Positions 42,479-56,269 of a stretch of 64,000 nucleotides of DNA are shown piece by piece; the stretch's first letter is position 1, and each line of letters starts with the position of its first letter. A model generated the notes under the pieces. It saw nothing but the letters and a program-made list of their open reading frames with translations, ran no database searches and had not been told where the DNA came from. A program made the translations under genes and the position numbers. The DNA comes from Panonychus citri (taxonomy: Eukaryota; Arthropoda; Arachnida; Trombidiformes; Tetranychidae), in assembly GCF_014898815.1 (NCBI RefSeq), contig NW_026515434.1, positions 23,445 through 87,444 on the forward strand, written 5' to 3'.

Positions 42479-42700
42479 ATGAATTTCCAGTTTTTCCTAA
42501 CTTTTGTATCAGTTCTGGTATCTTTCATTGGAACATCTTTAGCACGTGCCCCTTCAACTACTGGTATTGCGTCGGCAGTTACACCTGCTGAGGTAAGCAC
42601 ACCAGGAACTATGACTGGTCCCGATGGAAGTCCTACCAAAATAATATTCCCACATTCAGCTGTTTCAAATATGGTGTATACTACAACTCCCCTACCTTAA
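42479..42700 (+). CDS. Small secreted Ser/Thr/Pro-rich peptide, unknown
   Basis: 73 residues. The first 22 form a clear signal peptide (MNFQFFLTFVSVLVSFIGTS then LARA). The mature part of about 50 residues is rich in Ala, Thr, Pro and Ser (GTMTGPDGSPTKIIF) and has no cysteines. A polyadenylation-type AATAAAA follows about 70 bases after the stop. Could be a salivary or cuticular peptide; no family recognised. Single exon as read. Confidence 0.6.
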   Translation: MNFQFFLTFVSVLVSFIGTSLARAPSTTGIASAVTPAEVSTPGTMTGPDGSPTKIIFPHSAVSNMVYTTTPLP

Positions 42701-43690
42701 TATCCACTCATCATCCAAAAAGAGTTGATCACAAACTGGCAACGTCAAATGATGATATGTGATAAAACAAAACAATAAAATAATTCCTAGCATTCTAGTA
42801 ATCCGTTTCTAATTTTATTATATTTGTATTTTGTATATTAACTAGGCATAATTCAGCCGAAGTGACGTCTGAGTGCTTGTACTTTATCGAGTGTGACTTT
42901 AAAGAAAAGCAAGAAATTTTATGTGAGTGATCTGAATTGTCATTTTTGAGTTCTCGTCCCTAGAAAATTAAGTTTCTTGAAGTAAAGTCTCGGACAATTA
43001 TGGTTTCTAATAGTATTCTTGTATTATTAAATGATTATTGATTCGAAAATTTTTAGATTGTTATTGTTATTAATTGGACTTTATTATTAAGAAAAAAAAC
43101 TATTTCTTTTAAATCTCTATTGATTTTTTTTCAATTGTTAGTAAATTGTTTTTATCTTTTTACAATGATGTGTGATTAGGATTAAAAAAAGTTGATCACT
43201 CTCAAATTGATATTCTGATTGTAACGGAAATGATAATACACACAATAATTAACATAATATTGATGAGGATGATGATAAATATAATACATTTTGCTTTTGA
43301 TTTGGTTATAAGGATGGAAGCCACAATTAGTTGGGAATGGTTAATTGAAAACTTTAAAATTTTGTTGCATTGGACAACAGCATTTAATTAATTAGCATTA
43401 ATTTGACTTGATATGACTGGTATCGCAATAATTGACTTGATATAATATTGATCCAATTTTGACTTGACTTATTTGATTGCACAATTTAATAATGCCTACG
43501 GTTAATTGTAACTATCAGCTTTTCGTTGTTGATTCGATGGCAATTTTTTTCGTAAAGCACTCACTTTAACACTAAATTTATTTAATCAATAGTTTCCTGC
43601 TTTTGGTAATTGTTTGGTTTCGTTGTTATCGTGATAAAAAAACGTTGATTTCAATTGTGTGTCTGGACTTTTTTGTTTTTGGCTTCCTCC
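42701..43690. other. Intergenic, nothing recognised
   Basis: AT-rich 3' flanks of the secreted-peptide gene and of MROH1. Confidence 0.45.
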
Positions 43691-43774
43691 CTTAAGCTTT
43701 AGCTAAAGCTTCAGCTGATCTCATTTTAACGGGATTACTTCTTGATTCTCGTAATAAACGAATCAAATGTCCAA

Positions 43775-46700
43775 TTATTTTACTTTTAATCTCTTCGCGA
43801 TCATTGTCTCATCAGAAAAGGCGAAAAAATGACCAAGAATGTAAATCGAAGCTGCTTGGATATTATCCTGATTACTCCTCAAGTATAGCTGTAAAGCTGT
43901 AATCCAATCGTTAATCAGTCCTTTGGATTCACTTACCTATGAGAAAATAGAAAACGTATTAATATTAATAATAATCATGACAATTTACCGTTACAATAAT
44001 GTTTGTTCAGTTTTTCACTTACGATGAACTTGATTAAGCTTGGAGTGAATTCGGTTGGCTCAACAAAGTGTTTTTCTGAAACAACCTTTGCGAAAAATTT
44101 ACCCAAAGGATCTTGAACAGAGGCCGTTGAATCGTAATTAGCTAATGCATATCTCGCAGCCTAAAATGAAGGAAACAAATTTAGTAAATGATTTTAGTAA
44201 AGAATATAACAATTTAGATTATCAAATTTCAAGTAATTACCTCAGTTACAACGGGAACATTTGAATTATAGTAAACAACTAATGGAATCAAAGATTCAGT
44301 TGATACATCTTGAAGGAGAAGGCCGCCCTTTTCACACAATTTACCATAGCAATGGATTGCTGATGATCGGATGTTTTTACTTTCCTGTAATCAAGTACAA
44401 ATTTTGCATAAAAATCAATAATTAGTAAGACAAACAATTGAATTTATATAAAGATAATTATCAATGTTTGGAAAATGTTTGTTTACCTTATCAAAGAGTG
44501 ATTTTAATCTAATAGCAATTGGTACACATAGATTTTCAAGTTGAGATTTTTCCAGATATACGAGATTGTTGGTCAATCCTTTGATTGATTCAAGAAGTAC
44601 ATCATCATTTTTATCATCCTTATCCTCTAAGCCGAGTAACAAAGCTGAAATAACAGGACTTGATAATTTGGCATTCTAAAAGAAAAGAAAACAGTTATGA
44701 ATATTAAGATAATTTAAAGACTAATTTCAATGATTAGATGATCCTTACCAATTCTGGAGAAAGGCAACTATGTCGACCTAATCCTCGAATGCAAAGTTTC
44801 CTGATAGCATTGGATGAATCGGTGAGCATGTTAAGAAGAGTTTGAAGAAGAGGTTCGGCCAGTGTTTGCTGGTCATAATTATCGATTGATAAAATCTCAC
44901 AGAAAAATGCAATTGGAATGAGTCGACGTTGAGGTGAAGTATCTTGTAAGAAGGGAGTCAAATCTTTAACTAGACTTGAAATATCAGCAGGATATTTGAT
45001 ACACATTTCCTTGGCTAGGAGTGTAACCGCCTCGGGGAATTCAGCTTCTTGTTCCATGAGGAAGAATATTTTCTCATTAAGTACTTTGTCTCGTTCACAT
45101 TTGTAGAGGACATTTTTTAGGGTAAGGACGGCGATACTGATTGGGAATACATTTGAACGATCTTTCTCTTTCTTTGATGAGGAATTTTTCCTTGATGATG
45201 GTGCTACCGGTGCTGGTGGAGGTGCTGGAGCCAAAGGATTTGATGATGAGGCGATTGGATCGACTTCACTGGCTGGAATGTATTCTGCTTTAAGGAAATT
45301 TGCAACGGTACCAAAAACTGAAGTGAAAACCTTGACAAAATGGGAAATAAGGATCGGCGATGAAACGGTAGAGCCATAAATTTCTTGTAAAGCACCGACA
45401 GCGGCCAAAGTTTTAGCCGAAGCAACCATAACATTTTGCTTTCGTGGGTGAGGTAAAACTTGTTGAGATTCATTGAGAACCTCTAACAATTTTTCAATAA
45501 TAACTGGACACAAAGTTGGATCAGAGACCAAGATTAGCCATAATTGAATATGATCTTTTGACCAGATAAGGGAACAATCAAGAAGATAATTGAGAAGAGC
45601 GTTTAATTGATGAGATCCAATTGAAGTGATAATACACTCAAGACCTCGTTTGGTGTGTGTATGAGTAACATAAGGCATCCGTTGGACGATATAACTAATA
45701 AAATCTGGTAAATTGAGTTTGATATCATTCCCGTAAAGGTCAACCAATGATAAGAGTGTAGATGAACATCCATACGAGCATACGGATAGTGATTCCGTCA
45801 TTCCGTCCAAAAGAAATTTGAATAAAGGTAATGGTGTTAAATCTCGAAGTTTCAATTGTTGGGCCAAATAACTTGTTAGTGTTTTGATTGATTCAGATGT
45901 GAACTCGGGAACATTATCTTCACGGTGATTGATAAAACGGCCCAACAGTTCAAGGCATGGTTCTGGGGAGATTGGACGATTGGACACTTTTTCGGCAATT
46001 TTAAAGATTGTCCGAAGACACATGAAAGCTTTCAGACGAATATTTGGAACTGGATCGAAAATTCGTGCAATAATTAAACCGACAAGAGATCCAAAAGACT
46101 CGAAACGATGTGAACCAGCAACTAGGAAGGTCATCCATGAATCGAGATTCTCGTGATAAAATTCAATCACATGATGAACAGTATCGATAGCATCGTTTCT
46201 ATTACCATCATTAGACTGAGAATTCATCCAAGTCTTTAATTGGGTAACAATAAAGATCAATATATCGAGAGATGATCTCTCTCGAATAATGAAATCTTCC
46301 AATAAACGTTTAAAGGCTTTAAGCAGCTCTTCATAACCAACTCGACAATAAACCGCTCTACCGACAACATCGATGACCGTTTGTTTCTCTCGATCTGAAA
46401 GGACAGGTTCATGTTTAACAAGACTGGAAATGCTCAACAAGGCTAATTGACAATGATGGGTTGGTGTTGATGGTGCACGAAAAATGGTCAACATTTCATC
46501 AAGTAAATCATCACGTTTACGAAAGATGTACATTTGTTTCAAATTTTCGGGAAGTACTGAGTGAGCGATTACATTGACCGCCGTAATGTAAGCCGCTTGA
46601 ACAAGCCATTCTTTTGATTGTGAATAGAAAGTGCTGATGGTTCGTAGGATCGGTGTTTCCAGTCGCGTCAATAAAAGTTCACTTTCCGCGTATTTAACAA

Positions 46701-49700
46701 CATAAGCATAACTGAGAACAATAGTTGATCTTAATCGTTCCAATTCAGGGTCAGTTCCATTTCTCATTGAATCCATGATTGAATGAAGTAAACTTGTCGA
46801 TCGACGAGGCTCAGCATACTTTTCCAAACTGACCAGGACCATATCCAAATGATTGGCGGCACATTTACCAGCCATATAAGCGATACCTTCCCTTTCGAGA
46901 GGTGAACTGTGGTCAATGGTGTCAAAGGTAATGTCCAATGCATTGTTGGCCACTTCTTTATTTTTCAACATTCGAATTGCATTTCCCATGTTGATAAGAT
47001 AAAAGTTTTTCAACAAAGGTTTCTGATAATAGAGATGAATCTGAGCGATTAACGATGAAATATATGCTCCAAGAAATTCCATGTTTCCAATTTTGGTTAA
47101 AAGAGCGGTGGTAAAATTGCAACAATTATTTCTCCAAGTTTCTTGTCGTGATTCTTCAAGTTCATTTATCTCAGCAATCAATTGATCAAGAGCTGGCATC
47201 ATAGAGGAGAAATTCTGATGAATATGAGGTCCAATAAGTTTTAAAACATGTAATGAATCTTTGACATGAGGCTCAGGTACATCTCCAATGATTACTGATA
47301 GACGGGCAAGTAGAGCCTCTCGTTTGGGTGAATGTGAGATCCTCTCGAAATATGATTGAAGTAATCGACCTGTTGAATCTTGACGTTTAATCTTCTCACC
47401 CATTAGATTCAATGATTTACACAGGGTGGGTAATGCTTCCGTGTATTCGGGTTGTACAAGATACTCAAAGAGATGAGGCCAGAGAACTCGTTCAATATCA
47501 TCTACGGTGGTAACAAGTAAATTCATCACGTTGTCAGACATTGTACGTAAATCTTTATTTGTTACCGTATCAACATCAGTTGATGACCTTCGAATAGCCA
47601 AATCCTCTTCACTTTCCTCTTCTAGAGCACATTGAGTGATAATATATTTAATCAGAGCTTGTCCACCCTCCAAATCAAGATAACCATGGTGAGCGATTGT
47701 AACAATTACTTGAGTTATTGCTCGACGAACTCGATTATTTTCTTCATCTAAAATACGACGAAGTGATTTAAATATTGCTGATAAACGGGGAACAATAAAT
47801 TGACTAGAGGCATTAATTAAATGCTTTAAAATGGTAAGGGAACCAATTTTCGCCAATTCTGAGCTGGATTCAAGTTTAGCAAGTAACCATGGAATCAGGT
47901 ATTCACTGTATTTTGAATTAAGGGTTGCAAATGACCGGAGAATCTCATTGTGATTACGAATTGAATTGGGCTGTTGATAATCGGGTAAGGCACATGTTTG
48001 GGTGAACAGGATATTGACAATTGTTTCCATTTGAGGTCGAGTTAAATTGGGTGATCCTCTCTCAATGATACACTCAAGAGCTTGATGTAAACTTTGGGAA
48101 GAATAGACAATCTCAAAATCATTGGTTGACAATGGAAGTGAAACCGTTGGCCGACGGTACATAGGAAGAAGTGAATTAATGAAACGTGGTACACCCTCGT
48201 TAAATGTTTTATCACTTAATAGTGAGATCATATTTCCAATTGCTTTGATAACAGATTCTTTAACTCGATTGTTACGAGAATTAAGCCATTCATGATAGAA
48301 AGCTTCAAAAAGTGCATCAATTTCCGCCGTAAAGTAAGACTTGTTAACCGCTGGATCTGGAGCTCGATCAATGTTGGACAAATATTCCTTGATAGATTCA
48401 GCAAATTGGCCAACACAATCGGAAAAGAAAATTCGAACAACATCTTTACGAATAACTGTTATCATGGAAACCATAGATCCAAGGAGAGCCTTAATATAAC
48501 CCATCATTCCAAATGGATTAGCTGTGGCCATGGAACCAAGACATTTACATATTCCAATTGGAGGTGATGAATGAGGCTCAAATTGGGCAAGAAGCTTATC
48601 CATTATATCGGTTGTCTGATTTTTACTCAAACAAACAATTACTCCACTGGCGTATCTTTCATAATCAGTTAATTCCTCTAAATCTTTGTTGATAACGGTG
48701 ATACAAAATTTAGTCAATGAGTCTCGAGTATTGGGATCAATTTTATTTAGAAACTCAATGCAAACCCTTTCGATACTGCTCATCAATTTGATCTTGCTTA
48801 TAACTCGTACCTGAAGGGTAAATTAAAAATAAGAAAACAAAAACAAAATAATAAGATTAATGAGTAATGAAAATCACATCATAGATTTGCTAAATGGAGG
48901 GAGTTAATTGTATTATACATATACTGGAAAATCAGCAAAAAAAATATTCATTGGAATATAATGAATTCATTTAAACAATTCTCCAGCTGGATTAATATGA
49001 TGTGGAACAATTAAGTTAATCATCAACTGACAATAAAACATTACGCAGCCACGCAAGGTAATCATTATAACTATGGAAAAATAATCCTAATAAACATGAT
49101 GATAATATGGGAAATATTTAATAGGCTCATGGTAATAATATTAAACTGGAAAATGATGATGACCTTTATCATCCTAATCATAACATATTGTAACCCAATT
49201 ACTTATGTTTAATTTAAAATTTATAATATATTATAAATCATCATGTATCTTGATAAACTATCATCATGAAGATTGATGGAAAATGGAAAATATCCAAATG
49301 AAAATCAATTGATTGGGTTTTGAACTTGAGAAAAAAAGAGTTAATTAGCAAAGGGATTGTGAGTGATTTAATCAGATTGAATTAGATTAGATGAACAAAC
49401 CTCTCTTCCATCATCTTTTTGCAGGTAATTAAGGCAAGTTGCAAGAACTAAGGAACAGTGTTTACTTCCATATTGAACAATTATATTGCAAACATGATTA
49501 CTGACAGTTTCTTGTTCATCCATACATCCTTTAACCAGAGCATCGACAATTAGCTCAGAATAATCTGTCAAAGGATAGAGAAAGTGAGAGTGAGAGTGAG
49601 ATAAAATGGAGAAATCAATTTAAGAATTAAATGTTTCAATCAAGAGGCGAATTTAGAAAAGTTATGTTTCTAAAGAGGGGATAATAAGAAGAGGATTAAT

Positions 49701-49735
49701 TAATTCTTACCTTCTAAATTTGTATCTACTTCCAT
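43775..49735 (-). CDS. MROH1: Maestro heat-like repeat protein family member 1 (MROH1-like)
   Basis: Seven exons in gene order: 49735-49711, 49564-49401, 48810-44749, 44675-44487, 44384-44241, 44160-44023 and 43936-43775. Together they encode 1627 residues, close to human MROH1. After the first split codon all junctions are phase 0 with GT-AG borders. The protein is almost entirely alpha-helical HEAT repeats (for example LTILKHLINASSQFIVPRLS, LLNMLTDSSNAIRKLCIRGL). A low-complexity Pro/Ala/Ser/Lys linker (APAPPPAPVAPSSRKNSSSK) interrupts the repeats near residue 1190. MROH1 proteins are large scaffolds, with a reported lysosome-related role in animals. The last exon stops at 43775 in the used frame, while a neighbouring frame stays coding-like to 43692 (see findings). 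Confidence 0.9.
48811..49400 (-). other. Intron 2 of the MROH1-like gene
   Basis: 590 bp, much longer than the other introns of this gene (65-149 bp), AT-rich, with no recognised content. It could contain regulatory sequence. Confidence 0.6.
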
Positions 49736-51135
49736 ATTGCATCCAAATTATTGGTTGATTTGAGTTTGAGGTATGTATGTATGTGTTTGTTGTTCCAAAA
49801 TCAAATTAGAATAGAAATTGAAATGTTTATCCTTGAAAGGTCAAAAATCGCATATAATCTGTAATAAAACGAAAAAGTAAAAGGGTGAGAATTTCATCAC
49901 AATAAGAGATTAATTAGATTTTATTATGAGAATAGAAAGAGATAAACAATCAATCAACAGGCAGAAAAGAAATGGAAATAAAATTTAAAAAGGTTAACCC
50001 AAATTGTCAGGTTAGGGAACCGGTGAGAGAAATAAATTGAACTCACAATTTTTTAGAATCAAATTGAGCTAATAAAACAAAAAGAGAAATCAATCAAACT
50101 AAACATATAGAAAATAAATTGAAAGGGTAGAGAGAGATTAATAAAAAAAAAGCGAACCAAGTAATAAGCTTAAATTGTCGTAGAAACAATTAAATTAAGA
50201 AAGAAGAGTCAAAAATAGGTAATCAAAAACGAATCAAGGTGAGTAAGAAAAAGTGACAGCTAAGATTTAGCTGAACTTGGGATTAGATTAAGAGAAAATG
50301 ATTAACAAAACCATCATAAATAAACATAACAGGATAGAGAAAGAAAGAAAAACAATCAATTAATTAACTAATCAATTTAATCAATTGAACAATTAGTGAT
50401 TTCGTCTACTAATTGACTAGAAAAAAAAGCCTCAAGCAAAATGGAAAAAAATTTAAGGCTTAAGAAATAGAAAAGGGTTAACATTGATCCAAAGAAATTG
50501 TAACAATCATCCGATTGATTCAAATTAATTAACAATTAACTTTACCTTTTAATTGTTTCCAGAGAATACAAATAATCACATAATCACAATTCTAATAAAC
50601 AAACACACCTTTTATATTGAGTGAACAACTAGACTCATTGGTGAGAACAAAAAAAAAGAGTAAGAAATGGAGAGAGAGAAAAAAAATTCTCAATCAGCTG
50701 ATCTGTTACCCGCTCTTTTCGGATTCCATTTTTGTTCAATTACAATTTTAAATTAATTGTTATTCCATTAATTATAATGATGAATATTTAATTTAAATGA
50801 TTAGATGATTAATTTAATTTTCTTTTCGACTCTAGTGTTTTTCACAGTTTAACAGTTCAAATGGTTTACCAAAGTAAACAAAACTCGATGGCTGATTATC
50901 AATAGTATCCTGATTAACCGTTAATTGTGATTGATTGATTATTTGAGATTTAGGAAAATAAATGTTGATGGAAAATATTTACAAACAATTTATTAATATT
51001 TGATTGGTTTGCTTGGATTTACATGGAAATAGGTCACATAGAGACTCGGAACGGGACCAAACTTTGTTGATTGGTGTTGCGATTTTAATTGTGTTTACAT
51101 TTTAGTTTTTTTTGCTACTCTTAATTGTTTACCGA
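49736..51135. other. Intergenic upstream of MROH1-like gene
   Basis: Purine-rich and AT-rich DNA; no gene recognised. A small inverted repeat (AAAAAAGCCTCAAGC near 50425 and AAGGCTTAAG near 50453) is unremarkable. Confidence 0.4.
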
Positions 51136-52020
51136 TTAATTCAAATTACCAATTCGACCAATCATTTTTTTACTATAGCTTTTGGATTTTCTAGATTTTT
51201 GTTTTGGTCTTTGTTTCTGTTCCATTGAAATTCGTGGTGGTGATGTTGATTTGGAAGATTTTGATTTAAATGATGCCGATGACGATGATGATGATCGTTT
51301 CTTGGTCGATAAATTGGCCTTGGTCTGAGATGTGACCTTTATTTTCGAGACTTGATTACTTTTCTTCTCAACTATTGGTATCACTTTCATAGTAACTTGT
51401 GGGATAATTTTATTCGGTGAAACAATTGGTAATAACGTTACGATTTCTTTGCATTTTGGACTTTCCGTCCTTCGAGTGATAGTTTCATCGACTTTAATCG
51501 AGTTAAATTTTTCCGGACATTTAGATGTAACATCAAGTCGATCTGCTTTCCAATTTACAAGTTTTTGAATAAAAGCCGATGATTTTATACGAAATTGATT
51601 CAATGTCGATGATGGTCCTTGTGATATGTTACTCGAAAGTCCAACAACTTTTGATGTTTGTAATATTGGGCTTGTAGTGGACAGCGATTTGGTTGAAAGT
51701 GATCGGGGATACGTTTGATTTTCAGAAAGTTCACTTTGCACCTTAGGTCTTGGACCGAGCATCGGCCATCTACGGCCGACATTGCCATCAGCTTGTTGAT
51801 TTGACGAAACTGGACCAACATTATTTGAACCAAAACGAAATTTACAAAGTATCAATAAAAGGATAATGAGGAATATTAAAGTTATTGTTGTGATGATTAA
51901 ACTCTTTTCAGGATTATCAAATAATGGATTGTCAACAATTTTTGTCCCATCAGAAGTGGTCACTTCGGGAGATTCTGAGTTCGTTTGATAATAGTAATTA
52001 TTGTTGTCGTTGTTGGACAT
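51136..52020 (-). CDS. Orphan single-pass membrane protein, Ser/Lys-rich tail
   Basis: 294 residues from ATG 52020. An Asn/Tyr/Ser-rich N-terminus of about 40 residues precedes one strong transmembrane helix (LIITTITLIFLIILLLILCK, about 41-60). The long C-terminal part is basic and Ser-rich and ends in SR/SK-type repeats (KKRSSSSSSASFKSKSSKST, KQRPKQKSRKSKSYSKK). There is no signal peptide, so the helix probably acts as an anchor with the basic tail in the cytoplasm. It lies just downstream of, and in the same orientation as, the PAN-ZP gene. No family recognised. Single exon as read; an upstream exon cannot be excluded. Confidence 0.6.
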   Translation of the reverse strand: MSNNDNNNYYYQTNSESPEVTTSDGTKIVDNPLFDNPEKSLIITTITLIFLIILLLILCKFRFGSNNVGPVSSNQQADGNVGRRWPMLGPRPKVQSELSENQTYPRSLSTKSLSTTSPILQTSKVVGLSSNISQGPSSTLNQFRIKSSAFIQKLVNWKADRLDVTSKCPEKFNSIKVDETITRRTESPKCKEIVTLLPIVSPNKIIPQVTMKVIPIVEKKSNQVSKIKVTSQTKANLSTKKRSSSSSSASFKSKSSKSTSPPRISMEQKQRPKQKSRKSKSYSKKMIGRIGNLN

Positions 52021-52346
52021 TTAAATGCGAGGCGAAAATATTAGATTGGAAAATGTTATTTACAATTAAAAGTAAAAGGGGGAAAAATGCTTCTCCATTA
52101 AGGATTTACACTGAAGAAAACATTTGATTACATTGATTAATTGAGGTTTAGTTACAAGATGATTTAATTAAGTCAATTGTTGTTGATTGTTATGGTTAAT
52201 TGTTCCTCAAATAGGAAACAATCGTTATATTGGTCAAATGATCAAACTGGCACAAAAAGATGGACATGAAGAAGTATAAAAAAAAGTGATTCAAATGATG
52301 AATAAATAACAATATTTTTCAATTAGAATCTAATTAAAAGCAGATT
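52021..52346. other. Short intergenic region
   Basis: Between the orphan membrane gene and the stop of the PAN-ZP gene; no feature seen. Confidence 0.4.
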
Positions 52347-55300
52347 CTAACGGTACTTATTATTATCCATTGATTGTAATATATACAATTGACTAGCAAA
52401 TGAAGGTGATGGTGATGAGGATGAGGATGAAGCTGATCCTTTCGTGGTAAATGGTTGAATGGTCAAACATTTATCGGAAAAATTACCATGATGATGATGT
52501 AAATTGTGGTTATAATTGGATTTAGCTGTTAATAGATTAGTCGATGTTAATGATCGTGATAGAGTTAATTTTTCAAGTTGATCATTTCTCGACCAAGATG
52601 AACGGCAAATTGACCAAGCAATTAGGACAACAATTTGTGTGATCAATAAAATGCTGAAGATTAATACAAGTCCAGTATATGTTAGGCAGTTAAATGATGA
52701 GTACGATGATTGAGAAGATAAATTCAATTCATTTGGAATACTTTTTGAGTCTGAAAAGTTAAAAGGTAAACGTCAACAAATTAATCGATAATTAATTCTA
52801 ATGGAATATAATTTATTAACTTGATTGTTTGGCTTACCTTTAATTATATCATATCGTCCATCTCGTTTGGTTGGTGTTTGTTTGGGTTGATTTTTACCTT
52901 CGATGAAATCGAAACCATCTTGAATACGAATCGATTGTAGGACAATTAGATCTTGTTCTGTTGGTGGTGGTGTCGATTGGTGGACATTTCGTCTTCTTCG
53001 TCTTCGTTTACCATAGGAAAATGATTCTTGGGTTGAACCATCAAAACCATCCGAGAAACAATGGATCGGCTGACATTTGGCCAAACACGGTGATACTACC
53101 GCTCGAAAGTTGACAATATCTGAGGTCGGAAATTTAAACGCTTCAAAGGTTGTCTCAAGGGTTTTGGCCGCTCCTTTGATTCGTGATATTGGTCCCATCA
53201 CGGCGATATCAATAGGACAACCATCGGCACCGATAAGTTCAATTTCACTTCCATCTACTCCATCGGAGGCCACTAATGAACGGATGAAAATTTCATACGG
53301 TGAAGGTTCATCGATAATTGAAAATCGTAAAGTTAATTGATCACCAATCTTTGCCGCTCGAATTGGAGATCCAAGTCTATCGGTAACGGTAATTGTCACA
53401 TTCGGGGAATCAACGATCGACGAGTGGACAAATCTTTCATCTTTAGCTGCACCAATTATCTCACTGAACAATTAACAAATTGTAAGAAAATAACAACAAT
53501 GATTAATTTAATTTTACTTTTGATTTAGATTTTGAATATGACATAACAAAAAGAAACCAAAGTAAATCATATTAGCAATTAACTTTGAAAACCTTGTTAA
53601 CTGTTAACAATTAAAAATTACAATTGTGTGCAAACAATATAAAAGATTACACAAGATTTAATTACTCCATGTTAATTGTTACCATTTAGTTGATTACAAA
53701 ACAAAATTAAAGGAGTAATTTAAATTTCTCAAGGAAATAAATCTTTCTCAATGTTATGTATTATTATCATTTTAAATTGTTGTAAAACAAAAGTTGATTG
53801 TTAACCATTGATAATATACATAAATATAATCATTGTTTACATGATTAGTTAATTGTAATTACCCAGAGAAAGCAAATTAATTTCAATGTTAATCACAACT
53901 TGTTTATTTTTTCATTCATTATTTAACCAACTCGATTATTAATAACATCAACTAATGAGTTTATTTAACTTTATCCAATGTAAATAATTAAGGTTCATTG
54001 ACCAAATCATGATGACGATTGGTCAACAATTAGATTCAGGGTAATAACAATTTAAAGTAAATCAAATTTAATTGTTGTTTGCTGAAATGGTTAACCCTTG
54101 ATTGACAAAGTTACAGAAATGTAATAAAAAAAAACAAGACTTCAACTTTAACAATTGAATGTTGAACAATCAACAAACTAATGGGACAATTTAAAAGATC
54201 AAATTTTAATCCAGTTTAAATGATGAATTAAATATTAATGATAATGATTTAAAAAATCTTTAGACTGATTAAAAAGTGATTAACTGAGTTATGAGAAAAA
54301 TTAAATTGTTATTAAATACTGGCCGTTGATTTTTCCTTAGCACTTAATACAAAGTGTAAGAATCAATTAATCAATGTAACTAATTAACTTGTTGATGTTT
54401 TAATTATTATGATTTATTTTGCTTTTACTATTTAAATAAACAGGAAGGAAAGTATATTTAATATGATGGAAAGAAATTAAATTTAATCATAAAGTGGAAA
54501 AACTTTAACTTGACCAAAGGAAGTTGATGGTCAAGGTTAATTATCATCGATGATTAAAGATTTGATGATTGATTGACCATGAAATGGAAAGTTTAAATTG
54601 TAAACTATTAGATTTACAATCGTTATTATTAATAGTAATCAGGAAAATCAATATTATCATTACTGATCTAAGGTTGATCAATGGATATCAGTTAATCCTT
54701 GATTACTGAATCAATTGATTTGATTTATTAAAAGTTGTGGTGAGAATGAAAAATAAATCTAATTGTGTTGAAAGTTATCATGATTACTTTTCCGCCGTTT
54801 AATTTAATAATTGCTGATCATATACTTTCAATATTGGACATGGGGCTTGATTGTTAATCTTAATTATTTTACAGTAAAAGTTTGCATTTTGTAATCAACT
54901 TAATTGGTGACAATTTGTACGGAAAGAAAGTGTCAACTATTGTTGATCAACTTACCCATCTGATTCAAAGACAACGGTATTGACCACAGTTTTATTGGTC
55001 AAATCATATGAACACTGGACAGATAGGCCAAGATCTTTGGTGGTGACAATTAAATCATGATGTTGAAGGACAATTTCTGATGTATATTTAGCACCATCAT
55101 CACGTTTAACAGCACAATCAACATCATTATAGCCCAACGATAATTCAAATGATAGACTATTGTTAATGTCCATTACACAGGAATTGGGCTTCGATTTACC
55201 GTAAATTTTACCATTGAAAATCCTGTTGGTTCGAACTCTGGTCAGCATATCTCGAGATCGGCAAACAATATCGACTAATATAAATAATGTAATAAAGAGG

Positions 55301-56269
55301 GAATATCAATGATTAGTCTTAATTGTTATTCTTTTTGTCAGGTTAATCAATTGTCGCTGATTTATTACCATCGTAACAAGAAGTAAGCTCATAGGAAACT
55401 GCTGGAGGAATCTCAAAATAAGCATCGTTTATGTGATTAGTTGATGATGAATCAAGATGAGAGATTCGACAAACTTTACTAATTGTTGGATCTCCAAGAT
55501 CAAATGAGAAACAACGAAATTCTGATTGTAAACATTTAGCTCGACATCCATCAGTTGATTTAATCTCCGGATAAACTGAATCAACAGTTTTCAATAATCG
55601 TCCTCGTATCGTTTTAAATTCACACAATTTTTTAGGCTCTAAAATAAGTGATTAGAAATTGATTAGCTGATTGATTTATTGATCGTCATTTGATTGATCG
55701 TTTTTTTTTACCTTGAATACAATTATTTTCAATATATTCTTGACCAGGAGCTGATCTGAAGTGACGATCGGTACTAAATGGTGTAACAATTGAATGTCGA
55801 TCCATTTCTGATAAACTACATTCACCGGTAGCTCGATTGTAATTAGCTGATCGACATTGAAAACTGGTCTCAGTGTAACATTTAACCATACAATCTGATT
55901 TGGTCGGAGATGAGGCCAATTTAGAGGTATAACCGGTCAATATATGACTTGGAACAGTTTCAAAGACCCACGATTTTTGGCAGACCGGTTCAATTGTAAC
56001 ACCAAGACAAATTTTCTGTGCATAAATTGTAAACACGGGAAAATGTGATTTATTCAATGAGGCTGGACGATTAGAGGCACTGGTACTAAAAAGGACACAA
56101 AGTCCCGTCTCAAAGTTAAGCGATTGACAAGTTGAATTGGATCGGCATCTATTGAGACAATCAGTTAATCGTAAAGTTCCCGGTATAGTTGCAATTGATT
56201 CCGATGAAGATGAATAAACAAAGCCCGTAATTAGCTCAAAACTTAAATCATTCTGATCACAAGGTCCAC
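52347..56269 (-). CDS. PAN-ZP domain transmembrane protein (NompA/trynity-like), 5' incomplete
   Basis: Exons in gene order are 56269-55712, 55638-55369, 55274-54956, 53463-52838 and 52750-52347, phases 1,1,2,1, encoding at least 725 residues. Three PAN/apple modules (first exon two, starting GPCDQNDLSFELI and VCQKSWVFETVPS; second exon one, CEFKTIRGRLLKTVD) are followed by a ZP module. The ZP cysteines begin at CRSRDML and continue through DGCPIDIAVMG and CLAKCQPIHC. A furin-type KRRRRRR cleavage site follows, then a transmembrane helix (TGLVLIFSILLITQIVVLIA) and a His/Ser-rich tail. Such proteins are released and polymerise in apical extracellular or cuticular matrix, or link sensory cilia to cuticle. 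The signal-peptide exon lies further upstream and was not found. Confidence 0.85.
53464..54955 (-). other. Long intron inside the ZP domain
   Basis: About 1.5 kb of AT-rich DNA splitting the ZP module; no nested exon recognised. Confidence 0.55.

Noticed and set aside
53077..53340. Plus-strand open frame over the ZP exon
   Set aside because: Shadow of the ZP-domain exon on the other strand.
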